A stretch of DNA of 47,550 nucleotides from an uncultured delta proteobacterium (GCA_903870415.1 CAIQDA010000084.1:1-47550); one strand, 5' to 3'; positions 21,970 through 32,109 are shown, counted from the stretch's first letter. The notes: generated by a model not told the origin, from the sequence alone. Numbers and translations: made by a program.

Positions 21970-24900
21970 TCAGCGCAGCGTGCGCGGCGTCGGGGGATCG
22001 AACATTTCATCGTCGGTGAGTTCAAGCGCTCGCGGCCCCTCAAGGGCACGCAGGCGTTCGTCGAGGCGGCGTTGAACCTCGCGCTCGATCGCTTCGTCGG
22101 TCGCCGTACGGCCCCGGTTCGCCACGAGGATGCCCCACTGCTTGAGCTTGGCGTAAAAGGTGACCTTCGAGACCCCGAGGGCGGTCGCCGCCTTCGCCAC
22201 GTTGCCTGCGCACAGGTCATAGGCCTGCATGAACGCGCGTTTTTCGACCACCACGAGCGGTTCGATGACGCCGGGACGCACAAGCGATTCAGGAGGAAGC
22301 GAACCAGGCGGCGCTGTGCCTGGGCCTGAAAGCGGAGCGCTCGACCCCGACGACCAAACCGTGGTCGCAGCCGTTCGCCGGTTTTGGATCATGAGGGAGA
22401 TGGGCGAGTTGCCGAGGAGGCGCACCGTGAGCTGCGAGAGCGTGCGCATGTCCGGAGATAGTCGCGATACTTCGCTCTCCATGACGTTGGCTACTTCACG
22501 TATATTTCCGGGCCAGTCGTAGGCATACAGCTCGCCTGAGAGTTCGGGACCAATGCCGTGGACCTGCTTGCCCTGTTGTTCCGCGAAGCGCTGAAGGTAG
22601 AAAAGGCAGAGCGGCAAAATGTCGTCGCGGCGGTCGCGAAGCGCGGGAAGCTCGATGGCCAGAACGCGAAGGCGGAAGAGAAGGTCGAGACGGAACTTGC
22701 CCTCGGCCACGTGGGCTTCGAGGTTCTGGTGCGTGGTCGCGATGACGCGCGCATTGACGGGCCTTTCGCGGTTGCCGCCGAGGCGCTGCACCGACCGCTC
22801 TTGGAGTACGCGGAGGAGCTTCGCTTGCATGTCGAGCGGCATGTCGCCGATCTCGTCGAGGAGGATGGTGCCATCGCCCGCGAGCTCGAATTTGCCCGCA
22901 TTGCCCTCAGCTTTTGCCCCGGTGAACGCGCCCTTTTCGTAGCCAAAAAGTTCCGCCTCGAGGAGGTCACGCGGAAGCGCGGCGCAGTTGATTCCCACGA
23001 ACGGTGCCGACGCCCGCGTGCTCGCGCCATGGATGGCTTGCGCAAGAACTTCTTTGCCCGTGCCGCTCTCGCCCGTGATGAGAACGGTGGCATCGACGAG
23101 CGACGCTTGGCGACCGAGTTGCACGGCCTGGCGCATCGAGCGGCTCTCGCCGACGCAGTCGTCAAACGTGTAGCGCGGACGAATCGCCGAGATGCGGCGC
23201 GCGAGAGTTTGGGCGCGCTCGAACTCGACGAATGAGAGAAGGAGTCCACCGGAGTCCGAGCCATCGTCGAACGGTCGTGCGGTGACGACGGCGTTGACCG
23301 AGCCAATCTTCACGACCACACCGTCGAGGCGTCGCGTCACGGGAAGAGCGGCTTCGAGGTCCCGCAAGTCGTGGAACGTCGAGAGCTTGCGTCCGACCAC
23401 GTCGCGGGCCGGAAGCCGCAAAATGCGCAACGCGTCGGCATTCGCGGCGAGGATAGCCCCGTCGCCGCCGACGCTGAGAATGCCCTGACGAATCGCATCG
23501 AAGGTGGCTTCGAGTTGCCGATGGAGTCGCCGTTCGGCCTTGTGCGCCACGCTGCGACTGAGCACGAGCGAGATGTAGTCGCCGAGCAAGGACCCGAGGC
23601 GCTCGTCGAGCTCGACGAACTGGCCACCACGGGTTTGCCTGTCGGCGTAAAACGACCCGATGCGGTCGCCCGCGTAGATGGGCACGACGAGGTGCGCGCC
23701 AACGCCGGAGTCGCCGCGCGGTGCGCTTGAAGGTCGGCGCACGGTGCCGATACCCGTGAGCTCTGCACCCACGTGCGGGCGCCAACGTTCCGAGAGTTGC
23801 CCGCCGCGACCTTTCTGCGCGAGCACCTCGAGTCCAGGGCCTTGCTCGATGACGACGACGGCGAGGTCCGCGTCGAGAATTTCAAGGCCGAGTGCGCAGA
23901 GGGCCTCGGTCGCGTGCTCAGGTCCCGCCGATTGCTCGAGGCGCGGGATGCGCTCGAGAAGAAGGCGCAACTTCGCCGCTTGCTCTTCGACTTTGACGAG
24001 CTCGTGGGCCAGGTCGCGCGTGGCTCGGTGAAGCTCTTCGACGGCGTCGGCGCCGCGGCCCCGTTGAAGCTGCTGAAGCTCCTCGTGCGCGCGCGCAGCG
24101 ACGAGAGAAATCTCTTCAGGGTCGGCGTTCGCCCCGGTTCCGCGGCTGGCAATCCCTGCGATGGCACGTTCCGCAACCGCGCGCATCGCGATGAGTGCAC
24201 CCTGCACGGACCCCTGGACCCGCTCGGTGGTCTCAAGGGCGCGCACGGACCCATCGCTCAACGCGCGATCGGCGAAGCGTCGCCCGGTTCGGCGGAACAC
24301 GCGACCGAGCAAAACGCGGTCGCCCGGTGAACCATGAGCACCGAGTGCGGTGTGCGCGGCGGAGGCTTCGCGAAGGGCGGCGTTTCCGTCGTCGGAGCTC
24401 ACATAATGCCACGCCAAGTCGAGGCGAATGCGCCCTTCTACGCGACGAAAACCGTGGTCAACCGCGATGGCGATCGCCGCTTGGAAATGCGCTTCCGCGG
24501 AGCCGTCTCCGGTGCGTCCCGCAAGGCGTGCCAGCTCGCCGAGGACCCGCGTTTGCCGAAGTGGACGCGGTTCGAGATCGAGGAGCTCCGTGAGCATCAG
24601 GACCGCGCGGCGGGGATCGTCTCCCCCGGCCAAAAGTGCGTCCGCGAGAAACACGTCGCGACGCAGTTCCGGCGGCAAGTCCACGCCTTCGCCGAAGGGC
24701 GCGATGGGTCGATCGAACGCGTTTCGGCGCCATGCGAACACACTGGCCACGTGCCCATGCGCGAGGAGCGTGTGGTGCCCGAGCTCTCGGGCCGCGGCGA
24801 GAGCGCCGGTGAGCCATGAGCGCGCACTCGTGTGATCGTCGGTCTCGAGCGCTCCTTCGATGAGCGCGAAGTCCACGCGCAAAGCAGCTTCACGGTGCCG

Positions 24901-25146
24901 GTGCGCAACGAGGAGGCGACGGGCGGCGAAGAGCTCTTCGAACGCCGCCGAATCAAGGCCTGCCGCAAAGATGGGAAGCACGTCTGCGGCCACGTCGTCG
25001 GCGAAGGCGATCGGATCGGCGAGCGCGGCCTGTGCGGCTCCTTCGTTCGTGATCGAACCGCTCGCCACGACAAGGTCACCGCGCAGCGAAACGTCTGTCG
25101 GCTCGACGACGGTGGGGCTCTCGACTTCGTTGAAAATGACTGCCAT
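21970..25146 (-). CDS. Sigma-54-dependent activator, TPR-GAF-PAS-AAA+-Fis
   Basis: 1058 aa. The N-terminal about 390 residues are helical and TPR-like with a coiled-coil end. A GAF-type domain follows (about 405-535), then a PAS-like domain (about 545-645, [23 protein letters not shown]). The AAA+ core has Walker A GESGTGKE (692-699), the sigma-54 contact loop GAFTGA (739-744), Walker [13 protein letters not shown] and [11 protein letters not shown] Fis-type helix-turn-helix (about 985-1010, [25 protein letters not shown]) is followed by an acidic tail. The intact GAFTGA argues for true sigma-54 activation. It starts 6 nt after the upstream small barrel gene, so they share a transcript. Input signal unknown. 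Confidence 0.95.
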   Translation of the reverse strand: MAVIFNEVESPTVVEPTDVSLRGDLVVASGSITNEGAAQAALADPIAFADDVAADVLPIFAAGLDSAAFEELFAARRLLVAHRHREAALRVDFALIEGALETDDHTSARSWLTGALAAARELGHHTLLAHGHVASVFAWRRNAFDRPIAPFGEGVDLPPELRRDVFLADALLAGGDDPRRAVLMLTELLDLEPRPLRQTRVLGELARLAGRTGDGSAEAHFQAAIAIAVDHGFRRVEGRIRLDLAWHYVSSDDGNAALREASAAHTALGAHGSPGDRVLLGRVFRRTGRRFADRALSDGSVRALETTERVQGSVQGALIAMRAVAERAIAGIASRGTGANADPEEISLVAARAHEELQQLQRGRGADAVEELHRATRDLAHELVKVEEQAAKLRLLLERIPRLEQSAGPEHATEALCALGLEILDADLAVVVIEQGPGLEVLAQKGRGGQLSERWRPHVGAELTGIGTVRRPSSAPRGDSGVGAHLVVPIYAGDRIGSFYADRQTRGGQFVELDERLGSLLGDYISLVLSRSVAHKAERRLHRQLEATFDAIRQGILSVGGDGAILAANADALRILRLPARDVVGRKLSTFHDLRDLEAALPVTRRLDGVVVKIGSVNAVVTARPFDDGSDSGGLLLSFVEFERAQTLARRISAIRPRYTFDDCVGESRSMRQAVQLGRQASLVDATVLITGESGTGKEVLAQAIHGASTRASAPFVGINCAALPRDLLEAELFGYEKGAFTGAKAEGNAGKFELAGDGTILLDEIGDMPLDMQAKLLRVLQERSVQRLGGNRERPVNARVIATTHQNLEAHVAEGKFRLDLLFRLRVLAIELPALRDRRDDILPLCLFYLQRFAEQQGKQVHGIGPELSGELYAYDWPGNIREVANVMESEVSRLSPDMRTLSQLTVRLLGNSPISLMIQNRRTAATTVWSSGSSAPLSGPGTAPPGSLPPESLVRPGVIEPLVVVEKRAFMQAYDLCAGNVAKAATALGVSKVTFYAKLKQWGILVANRGRTATDEAIEREVQRRLDERLRALEGPRALELTDDEMFDPPTPRTLR

Positions 25147-25152
25147 CGAAAG

Positions 25153-25683
25153 TCAGTACGTTACCGCAGCCACCAGCCCTGCCGTCCAGAACATCGCGTC
25201 GTCGGCTTCGTCGCCCGTGATGGTGACGCGACGCAGGCGAGCGCCCACATCGATGTGCGGGGAAGCCGGGTAATCGAGGCCGATCTCCCAGTCGAACGTG
25301 GTGCCGCTCACATACGCCGTGTTCAGCGTTTTCCCGTTTCCCCACGAGTAGCCATAATGCGCGCCGATGAGGGGCTTGAGCACGAAGCCCGGGTAACGAA
25401 GGTCTCCGCCGACGGCCATGCGGTAAAACCATACGGGACGCGAGTCGTCGCGCGGGTTTGCAAAACGGCTGTAGCTTACAAGTAGTCCCGGACGGACTTC
25501 GACGGAGCTGAACGCGATCGGGTACGCGACAAAGGCGTCGGTCCCGACGCTCGTGCTGTACTTGCCGTCGACGCGCGCGCCTGGAATGGTCGCGGCGAGC
25601 TCCGCGCCAAGCAGCACGTCTGCTCGCGCCGGAAGGGCGACGGCGAGGGCGACGCCGATCATCGGCCACGGGCACGGGCGCAT
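25153..25683 (-). CDS. Small outer-membrane beta-barrel protein, unknown
   Basis: 176 aa with a Sec signal (MRPCPWPMIGVALAVALPARA, cleavage before DVLLG) and alternating amphipathic strands ending in GLVAAVTY, as in small eight-stranded barrels. No family recognised. Its stop is 6 nt before the start of the sigma-54 activator, so the two are almost certainly co-transcribed, with the barrel first; a sensor-regulator link is conceivable but unproven. Confidence 0.65.
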   Translation of the reverse strand: MRPCPWPMIGVALAVALPARADVLLGAELAATIPGARVDGKYSTSVGTDAFVAYPIAFSSVEVRPGLLVSYSRFANPRDDSRPVWFYRMAVGGDLRYPGFVLKPLIGAHYGYSWGNGKTLNTAYVSGTTFDWEIGLDYPASPHIDVGARLRRVTITGDEADDAMFWTAGLVAAVTY

Positions 25684-25745
25684 GGCGGGGAGGGTGCACC
25701 TTCAGCGCCGACGAAACAAGTGTCGCGACGCGCGTCTCAAAAGAG

Positions 25746-25780
25746 CGCGGCGCCCCCCTCGCGATGAGGAAGACGCCGCG
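25746..25780 (-). terminator. Terminator of the fadN-fadA operon
   Basis: Stem CGCGGCG / CGCCGCG with an inner CCTC/GAGG pair, followed on the minus strand by TCTTTT. It sits 19 nt after the thiolase stop. Confidence 0.7.
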
Positions 25781-25798
25781 TTCATGCAACCGCGAAAC

Positions 25799-26968
25799 TC
25801 AGCCCGCAGATTCGAGAAGACCCGCCGCGCCCATGCCGCCACCAATGCACATGGTGACGATGGCGTAGCGGCCGTTGCGGCGACGGAGTTCGTGAAGCGC
25901 CGTGGCGACGAGCTTTGCGCCCGAGCACCCAAGAGGGTGACCGAGCGAGATGGCGCCGCCGTTGACGTTGAGGCGATCCATGGGCAGCCCGAGGGTGCGC
26001 TGCACGTAGACCGCTTGGCTCGCAAACGCCTCGTTGACCTCGAAGAGGTCGATGTCCGCGACCGTGAGGCCGCTCTTGGCGAGGAGCTTCTGGACCGCGG
26101 GAATGGGGCCGATGCCCATGATGGCCGGGTCGACACCAACGGTGGCAAACGCCCGGAAGTAGCCGAGGGGCTTGGCGCCGATTTGATCGGCTTTGGCCTT
26201 CGACGTGACGATCATGGCGGCGGCGCCGTCGCTGAGTGGCGAGGCGTTGCCTGCGGTGACCGAACCCGTTGCGGAGAACACGGGCTTGAGACCCGCGAGG
26301 CTCTCCGCCGTGGTTTCGGGGCGCACGAGTTCGTCGTCCGTGAACGCATACGTCGTACGCTCATGGCCTACGAACTTAACCGCCTGCACCGCGACGAGCT
26401 CGCTCGCGAAACGGCCTGCAGCCTTGGCCGCTGCCGCTTTCTGATGGCTCGATGCGGCGAACGCGTCTTGATCGGCGCGCGCGATTTCGAAGCGCCTCGC
26501 GACGTTCTCGGCGGTGATGCCCATGGGCGTGTACACGGAGGCGACGCGCTTCATGGCTTCCGGAGAAGCGCTGAGCTTGTTGCCCGTCATCGGCACCATG
26601 GACATCGATTCGACGCCGCCGGCGACGACCATGTCGTTGGCTCCGGAGGCGATGGCACCCGCCGCGATGGCAAGCGATTGAAGGCCGCTTGAGCAGAAGC
26701 GGTTGATGGTGATGGCGCTCGTCGTCTCCGGAAGTCCGCCAAGAAGGCCGGCCACGCGGGCGATGTTGAGGCCTTGTTCGCCCTCGGGCATGGCGCAGCC
26801 GAGGATGACGTCCTCGATGTCTGCGGGGTTAACGCCCGGGTTGCGCGCCATGAGAGCCGCGATGACTTCGCCTGCGAGGTCGTCGGGGCGCTTCTGCGCA
26901 AGGGAGCCCTTGATGGCGCGGCCGACGGCGGATCGAACGGCGTCGAGAATGACAATGTCGTGGGTCAT
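25799..26968 (-). CDS. fadA: Acetyl-CoA acyltransferase (thiolase)
   Basis: 389-aa thiolase, the last step of beta-oxidation, cleaving 3-oxoacyl-CoA with CoA. Catalytic Cys in NRFCSSGLQ (about residue 92), His in GHPLGCSGA (about 348) and the second Cys in MCIGGGMGAAG (about 378). Full length. Good ribosome site ACGGAG. It lies 24 nt downstream of the fused hydratase/dehydrogenase gene, forming a two-gene fatty-acid oxidation operon with a terminator after it. It could also work in the biosynthetic direction for PHA precursors, but its fad partner makes degradation likelier. Confidence 0.95.
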   Translation of the reverse strand: MTHDIVILDAVRSAVGRAIKGSLAQKRPDDLAGEVIAALMARNPGVNPADIEDVILGCAMPEGEQGLNIARVAGLLGGLPETTSAITINRFCSSGLQSLAIAAGAIASGANDMVVAGGVESMSMVPMTGNKLSASPEAMKRVASVYTPMGITAENVARRFEIARADQDAFAASSHQKAAAAKAAGRFASELVAVQAVKFVGHERTTYAFTDDELVRPETTAESLAGLKPVFSATGSVTAGNASPLSDGAAAMIVTSKAKADQIGAKPLGYFRAFATVGVDPAIMGIGPIPAVQKLLAKSGLTVADIDLFEVNEAFASQAVYVQRTLGLPMDRLNVNGGAISLGHPLGCSGAKLVATALHELRRRNGRYAIVTMCIGGGMGAAGLLESAG

Positions 26969-26992
26969 GTGTTTCTCCGTTTGGCCGCGCCG

Positions 26993-29362
26993 TTAGTTGC
27001 GAAGGGGCTTGTTGTTCATGAGCATGTACTGGATGCGCTCTTGCGTCTTCGCTTCGCCGCAAAGGCTGAGGAAGGCCTCCGCTTCGAGCTCGAGCATCTC
27101 GCTCTCGGTGACTTCGTGTGCCGCGCCGCTCGCGCCGCCGCAAAGGACGTGTGCAAGCTTCTTGGCGATGAGACCGTCGTGCGCGGAGGCTTGGCCGCCG
27201 GCAACGAGCGTGTCGACCATCATCTCGAGGGTCGCGATTCCGGACTCGCCCGGGAGCACGTACGAGCGCGCTGCGGGGGCGTGGTAACCGCTTTCGGCCA
27301 TGCCGATGACCTTGTTCTTCGCCTCCGTAAGGATGCGTGCCTTGTCGAAGGAGACGCCGTCCGAATTGCGGAAGTAGCCAAAGGCTTTTCCTTCGTCGGC
27401 ACTCGTGGCGACCTTCACCATCGCGATGTTCTTGAACGTGTTCGCGACGAACTCGAAGGTGTTGATCGTGACGCCCTCGGGGACTGATTCGAGGGAGCGC
27501 CACAGCATGTTCATCGTGCCTGCGCCGCCGGGGATGAGACCGACGCCGACCTCGACGAGACCCGAGTAAGTCTCCGCCGCCGCTTGCACGCCGTCGCATG
27601 CGAAGCAGAGTTCGAGACCGCCGCCGAGGGTCATGCCGTAAGGCGCCGCGACCACGGGAACCTTCGCGTATTTCAGACGCTGGGTTGCGGCTTGGTAGCC
27701 GTGCACCATCGAGCGAATTTGATCCCACTGACCTTGCGACGAGGCCATCGCCACGAGGAGCAGGTTCGCGCCGACGCAGAAGTGATCGCCTTCGTTCGCA
27801 ATGACGATGCCGCGGAAGTCTCGCTCCGCGCGCTCAGCTGCGAGCGAGAGGAAGTTGATGACGTCCGGGTCGATGCTGTTCGCCTTCGTCTTGAAGGTGA
27901 CGCCCAGGATGCCGTCGCCGAGATCCCATGCTTCAGCGCCGTCGTTCCGGATGACCGGTGCGCCGCCGCGACGAAGCTCCGGGAGCGTGGCTTCACGAGG
28001 GTCGACGACGCGCGCAACGTACTTGCCGCTCGGGAGATCGAAGATCTCTTTGCCCTTGTAGAATGCATCCGCACCGGAGTCGTACATGCGCTTCACGGTG
28101 TCCGGAAGCGCGATGCCGTCCTTCTGCATGCGGTCGTAGGTCGCGCGGAAACCGAGCGCGTCCCACAGTTCGAAAGGACCGAGTTCCCAGTTGTAACCCC
28201 AGCGCATGGCGTCGTCGATCGCGACCACATTGCCAGCAATTTCAGGGATGCGGCGCGCCGAGTAGGCCATGGAACGCGAGGCGATCTTCCACGCGAACGT
28301 GCCCGCAACGCCTTCGTCGGCCATGAGCTTACGCACGCGCTCGCTTGGGTCTTCGACCTTGCCGAGCTTCTTGCACGTGGCCTTGATGGCTTCGTCGCCG
28401 CCCTTGGCGCGGTACTCGAGCGTGTAGGGGTCGAACGTGGCGACCTCTTTGCCCGCCTTCTTGTAGAATCCACCCTTCGTCTTGTCGCCGAGGATCTTCT
28501 TTTCGATCATCGTCGCCATGAAGGACGGAAGCTTGAAGACCTCACGCTCTTCGTCGGTCGTGAGCGAGTCCCAGCAGTTCTGTGCGACGTGCGCGAAGGT
28601 GTCGAGACCGACGAGGTCGCCCGTGCGGAAGCTTGCGCTCTTCGGGTGAGCCATTGGCGCGCCGGTGATCGCGTCCACGTCTTCAGGCGTGAGCTTGTGC
28701 TCGAGCATGAGGTGAATCGTCGACATCATGGCGTGAACGCCGATGCGGTTGCCGATGAAGTTCGGCGTGTCGTTGCCGCGGACGATGCCCTTGCCGAGCT
28801 CGTTTTTTCCGAAGCGCGCGATGGCGTCGTAGACCTTTGGGTCCGTGTCCGGGCCCGCCACAAGCTCAAGGAGCTTCATGTAGCGAACCGGGTTGAAGAA
28901 GTGCATCACGAGGAAGTTCTTCTTGAAGTTCTCCGTGCGTCCTTCGACCATCGTCTCGATGCGGAGGCCCGAGGTGTTCGACGCCACGACGGCATGCGCC
29001 GGGAGCACCGCTTCGAGCTTCGCGAAGAGAGCCTGCTTCGGCTCAAGCTTCTCGATGATGGCCTCGACGACGAGGTCGCAGTCCTTGAGCAGGTGCAGGT
29101 CGTCTTCGATGTTGCCCACGGTCACGAGCTTGGCGCGCGACTTGTGGAAGAAGGCGGCGGGGCGTGCCTTGACGGCCTTCTCGAGGCCTCCGGAGGCCCA
29201 GCTGTTGCGTGCGGCGCGGTCGTTCTTTTGCGCGTCGGTGAGGTTGGGGGGAACCACGTCGAGTAGGACGACGGGTATGCCGGCGTTCGCCATGTGGGCA
29301 GCGATGCCGCTTCCCATGACGCCCGCTCCAATGACTCCGACGCGTGCAATCGGCTTGTCCAT
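26993..29362 (-). CDS. fadN: 3-hydroxyacyl-CoA dehydrogenase/enoyl-CoA hydratase fusion
   Basis: 789 aa. The order is dehydrogenase first: Rossmann GVIGAGVMGSGIAAHMANAG (7-26), MHFFNPV and GFYKK for the HAD halves. A C-terminal crotonase domain follows (from about 480) with GVTFKTKANSIDPDVINFL and the oxyanion-loop segment YGMTLGGGLELCFACDGV. Dehydrogenase-then-hydratase order matches Bacillus FadN, not E. coli FadB. It catalyses hydration and oxidation in beta-oxidation. Ribosome site CCAGGAG is strong. An inverted repeat 38 bp upstream is a possible fatty-acid-responsive operator. One iterated palindrome lies at 28057. Confidence 0.95.
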   Translation of the reverse strand: MDKPIARVGVIGAGVMGSGIAAHMANAGIPVVLLDVVPPNLTDAQKNDRAARNSWASGGLEKAVKARPAAFFHKSRAKLVTVGNIEDDLHLLKDCDLVVEAIIEKLEPKQALFAKLEAVLPAHAVVASNTSGLRIETMVEGRTENFKKNFLVMHFFNPVRYMKLLELVAGPDTDPKVYDAIARFGKNELGKGIVRGNDTPNFIGNRIGVHAMMSTIHLMLEHKLTPEDVDAITGAPMAHPKSASFRTGDLVGLDTFAHVAQNCWDSLTTDEEREVFKLPSFMATMIEKKILGDKTKGGFYKKAGKEVATFDPYTLEYRAKGGDEAIKATCKKLGKVEDPSERVRKLMADEGVAGTFAWKIASRSMAYSARRIPEIAGNVVAIDDAMRWGYNWELGPFELWDALGFRATYDRMQKDGIALPDTVKRMYDSGADAFYKGKEIFDLPSGKYVARVVDPREATLPELRRGGAPVIRNDGAEAWDLGDGILGVTFKTKANSIDPDVINFLSLAAERAERDFRGIVIANEGDHFCVGANLLLVAMASSQGQWDQIRSMVHGYQAATQRLKYAKVPVVAAPYGMTLGGGLELCFACDGVQAAAETYSGLVEVGVGLIPGGAGTMNMLWRSLESVPEGVTINTFEFVANTFKNIAMVKVATSADEGKAFGYFRNSDGVSFDKARILTEAKNKVIGMAESGYHAPAARSYVLPGESGIATLEMMVDTLVAGGQASAHDGLIAKKLAHVLCGGASGAAHEVTESEMLELEAEAFLSLCGEAKTQERIQYMLMNNKPLRN
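28057..28067. repeat. Iterated palindrome TGTAGAATGCA
   Basis: Exact copy in fadN (D-A-F-Y-K). A one-mismatch copy, TGTAGAATCCA, lies about 400 bp further along in the same gene. Confidence 0.7.
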
Positions 29363-29400
29363 GCGAACTCCTGGATGGTGAAATCCATCGCCGACGAGAA

Positions 29401-29414
29401 TGAATGACGATTCA
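29401..29414. promoter_or_regulatory. Inverted repeat upstream of fadN
   Basis: TGAAT-GACG-ATTCA, 38 bp before the fadN start. The left half, TGAATGA, equals the half-site I recall for the Bacillus TetR-type FadR operator; the right half fits less well. No TetR gene lies in the window. Confidence 0.35.
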
Positions 29415-29593
29415 CTCGGTGCGGCGCGCGGATGCTGAGGCCGATTTTCCCCACGCGCAACGGGGTTGAAACGCGGTGCGTCGTTTTTTGTTGTGACGCG
29501 CGTGGCGCACTAGTGGCGCAAGGTGGCACACTTGTTTCGAGGTCCTCCCGAGCCGAGTAGGGGAAATCCCAGGAGGACCGTGAACGAGCGACG

Positions 29594-29609
29594 TGGCATC
29601 GTCTTTGCT
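29594..29609 (+). promoter_or_regulatory. Candidate sigma-54 promoter
   Basis: TGGCATCGTCTTTGCT: GG-N10-GC spacing exact, one mismatch in the -24 element (TGGCAT for TGGCAC) and a good -12 (TTGCT). It ends 26 nt before the beta-propeller gene's ATG and places the start point at the ribosome site. A TGGCAC with a poor -12 lies about 70 bp upstream. Confidence 0.5.
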
Positions 29610-29635
29610 CAATGAGCCTCGGAGAGAATCATCCC

Positions 29636-32053
29636 ATGCGTTTTTCGTTCGCCCCTTCCGCCCTTCCGCTCCTTGCTGCTTTCGGTCTTGCCGCATGCAG
29701 CGCCTCTTCGACGAAGCCCGCATCGGACTTCGCCACCTCGACGGCCACACTCACCCGCGCCGCGACGTGCGACGACGTGAGCGCGTCGTTGCGCCTCGAT
29801 GCCAACGCGAAAGTAGACGCGGCGATCGACAACGCGATCGCGATGGTGCGCACCTATGGCCCCAACTACTGGTGGTACGGCTACGGCGGCGGTCGCGGCG
29901 GTGTTTACGATGACGCGGCAACGGGCGCGCCCATTGCGACTCCGACCGCGCCAGGCGCGTCGGGCGGGGCGACGAACACGGGCGCCGAGACCCCGAAGGC
30001 CTCCACGTTCACCGATACGAACACGCAGGTTGCCGGAGTGGACGAAGCCGACGTGGCGAAGACCGATGGACGCAACCTGTGGGTTCTTCACGGAAGTCAG
30101 CTTCGGACGCTCAAGGCGTTTCCCACTGCGGACCTTGCGGATCTTGGCGACAGCGCGGCGGCGGCCATCGAAGGTCAGCCCACGGAAATGTTCGTTCACG
30201 AAGGTAAGGCCGTCGTCTTTTCGAGCGTCGACGGGACCGCACTCTACCAGGGCGCGAACCTTCCGAACCGTGGAGACTACAACGATGTGCAAGCGCTCGG
30301 CGCCCCCATCGCGGTCGATACGATGATGCCGTGGAGCTACTACCGTCCGGTCACGAAGGTGACGGTGCTCACGGTCGAGAACAACGTGCCTCGCGTGCTT
30401 TCGGAACAGTATTTCGAGGGAAATTACGTGTCGTCGCGCCGCGTCGACAACCAAGTGCGCATCGTGCTCTCGGGCGCGCTCCACGAAGCCCGCAGCTATG
30501 CGTGGGATGCATCGTGGAATACGTCGCCACAAACGACCGCCGAAGCGGTGGCGCGTCTTGAAGACATTCGCGCACGCCTCAAGGCCAACATCGCCACGAC
30601 ATCGTATCGCGACTGGCTTCCGGTCTCGTTCGTCAAGAGCGGCACGCTGACGCACGTCACCGACGCGGTGCCCTGTGGCGACCTGTACCTCCCGAATGCG
30701 GGTTCATCGCAAGCGGGCATCACGCAGGTTCACACGCTCGACCTCGCGAACGTCGCGGCGGGCGTGCAGAGTACAGGCATCGTCGGAGAGACCGATGTGG
30801 TCTATGGCAACGCGGGAGAGCTCGTCCTCGCGAGCCGCGCCTGGTTTCAAGGCGTGAGCTGGGGCTTCGGCTGGGCCAGCGCTGGGGGTGGCGACGTGGC
30901 CGTTTCGCCGCCGGCCGGTACGTCGCCGGGCAGCGCCGGGTCGGGCAGCGCCGAAACGCCACCAACGCCATCCCCATCCCCATCGCCGACGCCGGGCGGG
31001 AGCTTTCGCCCGCAAGACGTCACCACGGCCGATGGACTCACGTGGACCGCGTCGACACGCACGCACCTGCATCGCTTCACGTTCGCGCCGTCGGGCCAGC
31101 CGGCATACGTGGCGTCGGGGTCCGTGCCTGGATACCTCAAGGACCAGTTCGCCATCGACAGCGTGAACGGGGTTGTTCGCGTCACCACGACGGAGGACTT
31201 CACGCTTGCGGCCGCTCCGCCTGCGAGCGTCACGTCTGCAAGCAGCCCGCCTCGCACAAACCACCTTTTCACGCTCGGTACCCAGGCCACGTCGCTCGCC
31301 ATCGTCGGTGATGCGGGGCCGATTGCCCCGACCGAGAGCATCCAGTCGACGCGCTTTGTCGGCGACTACGCGTACGTGGTCACCTTCCGTCAGGTTGACC
31401 CGCTCTTCGTGTTCGACCTGCGAAATGCCGCGGCGCCAACGAAGGTAGGGGAACTCCATATCCCCGGTTTCAGCGAGTACATGCAGCCCATCGACGAGAA
31501 CCACTTGCTCACGATCGGCAAGGACGCGAACGACCAAGGCCGCGTCACGGGGCTTGCGATTCAACTCTTCGACGTGACGAACAAGGCCGCGCCTCGAGCC
31601 CAGGGAAAGTTTTCGTTCTCGAACGACCAAGGCTGGGCGAGCTCCGAAGCGGAGAACAACCACAAGGCGTTCACCTACAGCCCTGTGAACAAGCTCCTCT
31701 CCATTCCGATGCAGCGCTGGGCGGGCAACGCGTACACGGCGAGCTTCGAGTTCTTCAAGGTCGATGCGACCGCGCAAGTGCCTGTCGATCACCTCGGCAC
31801 CGTGGACCACGCTCTGATCTTCGGCGCCGCGGCGCATGACCCGAGCATGTGCGGGTACATGGTGCAGCCACGACGCACGTTCTTCTACGAAACCGACGTG
31901 GTCACGCTCTCGACCGCCGGTGCCGTCGCAAGTCACGCCGCGGACCTGCAATTCATCAAGAGCGCGTCGCTGCCTCCGATGACGACCATGGCCTCGACCG
32001 GCGGCCCGACAGGCGTGCCGTACCCGTCTTCCTGCTACGATCGCGGCTTCTGA
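29636..32053 (+). CDS. Secreted beta-propeller lipoprotein
   Basis: 805 aa from the ATG at 29636 (GGAGAG 9 nt upstream; the track's ATG at 29612 lies within the promoter). Lipoprotein signal MRFSFAPSALPLLAAFGLAAC. The block TNTQVAGVDEADVAKTDGRNLWVL (about 130-155) is the hallmark of the 'C-terminal beta-propeller domain' secreted protein family. A Pro/Ser/Gly linker (SPSPSPTPGGS, about 445-465) interrupts the propeller. Molecular function of the family is unknown; it occurs in archaea, Firmicutes and myxobacteria. A terminator follows. It would belong to the sigma-54 regulon if the promoter is real. Confidence 0.88.
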   Translation: MRFSFAPSALPLLAAFGLAACSASSTKPASDFATSTATLTRAATCDDVSASLRLDANAKVDAAIDNAIAMVRTYGPNYWWYGYGGGRGGVYDDAATGAPIATPTAPGASGGATNTGAETPKASTFTDTNTQVAGVDEADVAKTDGRNLWVLHGSQLRTLKAFPTADLADLGDSAAAAIEGQPTEMFVHEGKAVVFSSVDGTALYQGANLPNRGDYNDVQALGAPIAVDTMMPWSYYRPVTKVTVLTVENNVPRVLSEQYFEGNYVSSRRVDNQVRIVLSGALHEARSYAWDASWNTSPQTTAEAVARLEDIRARLKANIATTSYRDWLPVSFVKSGTLTHVTDAVPCGDLYLPNAGSSQAGITQVHTLDLANVAAGVQSTGIVGETDVVYGNAGELVLASRAWFQGVSWGFGWASAGGGDVAVSPPAGTSPGSAGSGSAETPPTPSPSPSPTPGGSFRPQDVTTADGLTWTASTRTHLHRFTFAPSGQPAYVASGSVPGYLKDQFAIDSVNGVVRVTTTEDFTLAAAPPASVTSASSPPRTNHLFTLGTQATSLAIVGDAGPIAPTESIQSTRFVGDYAYVVTFRQVDPLFVFDLRNAAAPTKVGELHIPGFSEYMQPIDENHLLTIGKDANDQGRVTGLAIQLFDVTNKAAPRAQGKFSFSNDQGWASSEAENNHKAFTYSPVNKLLSIPMQRWAGNAYTASFEFFKVDATAQVPVDHLGTVDHALIFGAAAHDPSMCGYMVQPRRTFFYETDVVTLSTAGAVASHAADLQFIKSASLPPMTTMASTGGPTGVPYPSSCYDRGF

Positions 32054-32071
32054 AGAGACGCCAGCGCGTGA

Positions 32072-32109
32072 CGAGGGTCTGCCCGAGAGGGTGGGCCCTC
32101 GCTCGTTTT
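32072..32109 (+). terminator. Terminator after the beta-propeller gene
   Basis: CGAGGG ... CCCTCG stem with inner GC pairs, followed by CTCGTTTT; 20 nt after the stop codon. Confidence 0.65.

Noticed and set aside
27584-29266. 560-aa plus-strand ORF opposite fadN
   Set aside because: Antisense shadow: composition dominated by Arg, Glu, Val and His; fadN motifs are intact on the other strand.
29525-29541. TGGCACACTTGTTTC as a sigma-54 promoter
   Set aside because: The -24 is perfect but the -12 lacks the GC at the required spacing; the site at 29594 is better placed and spaced.
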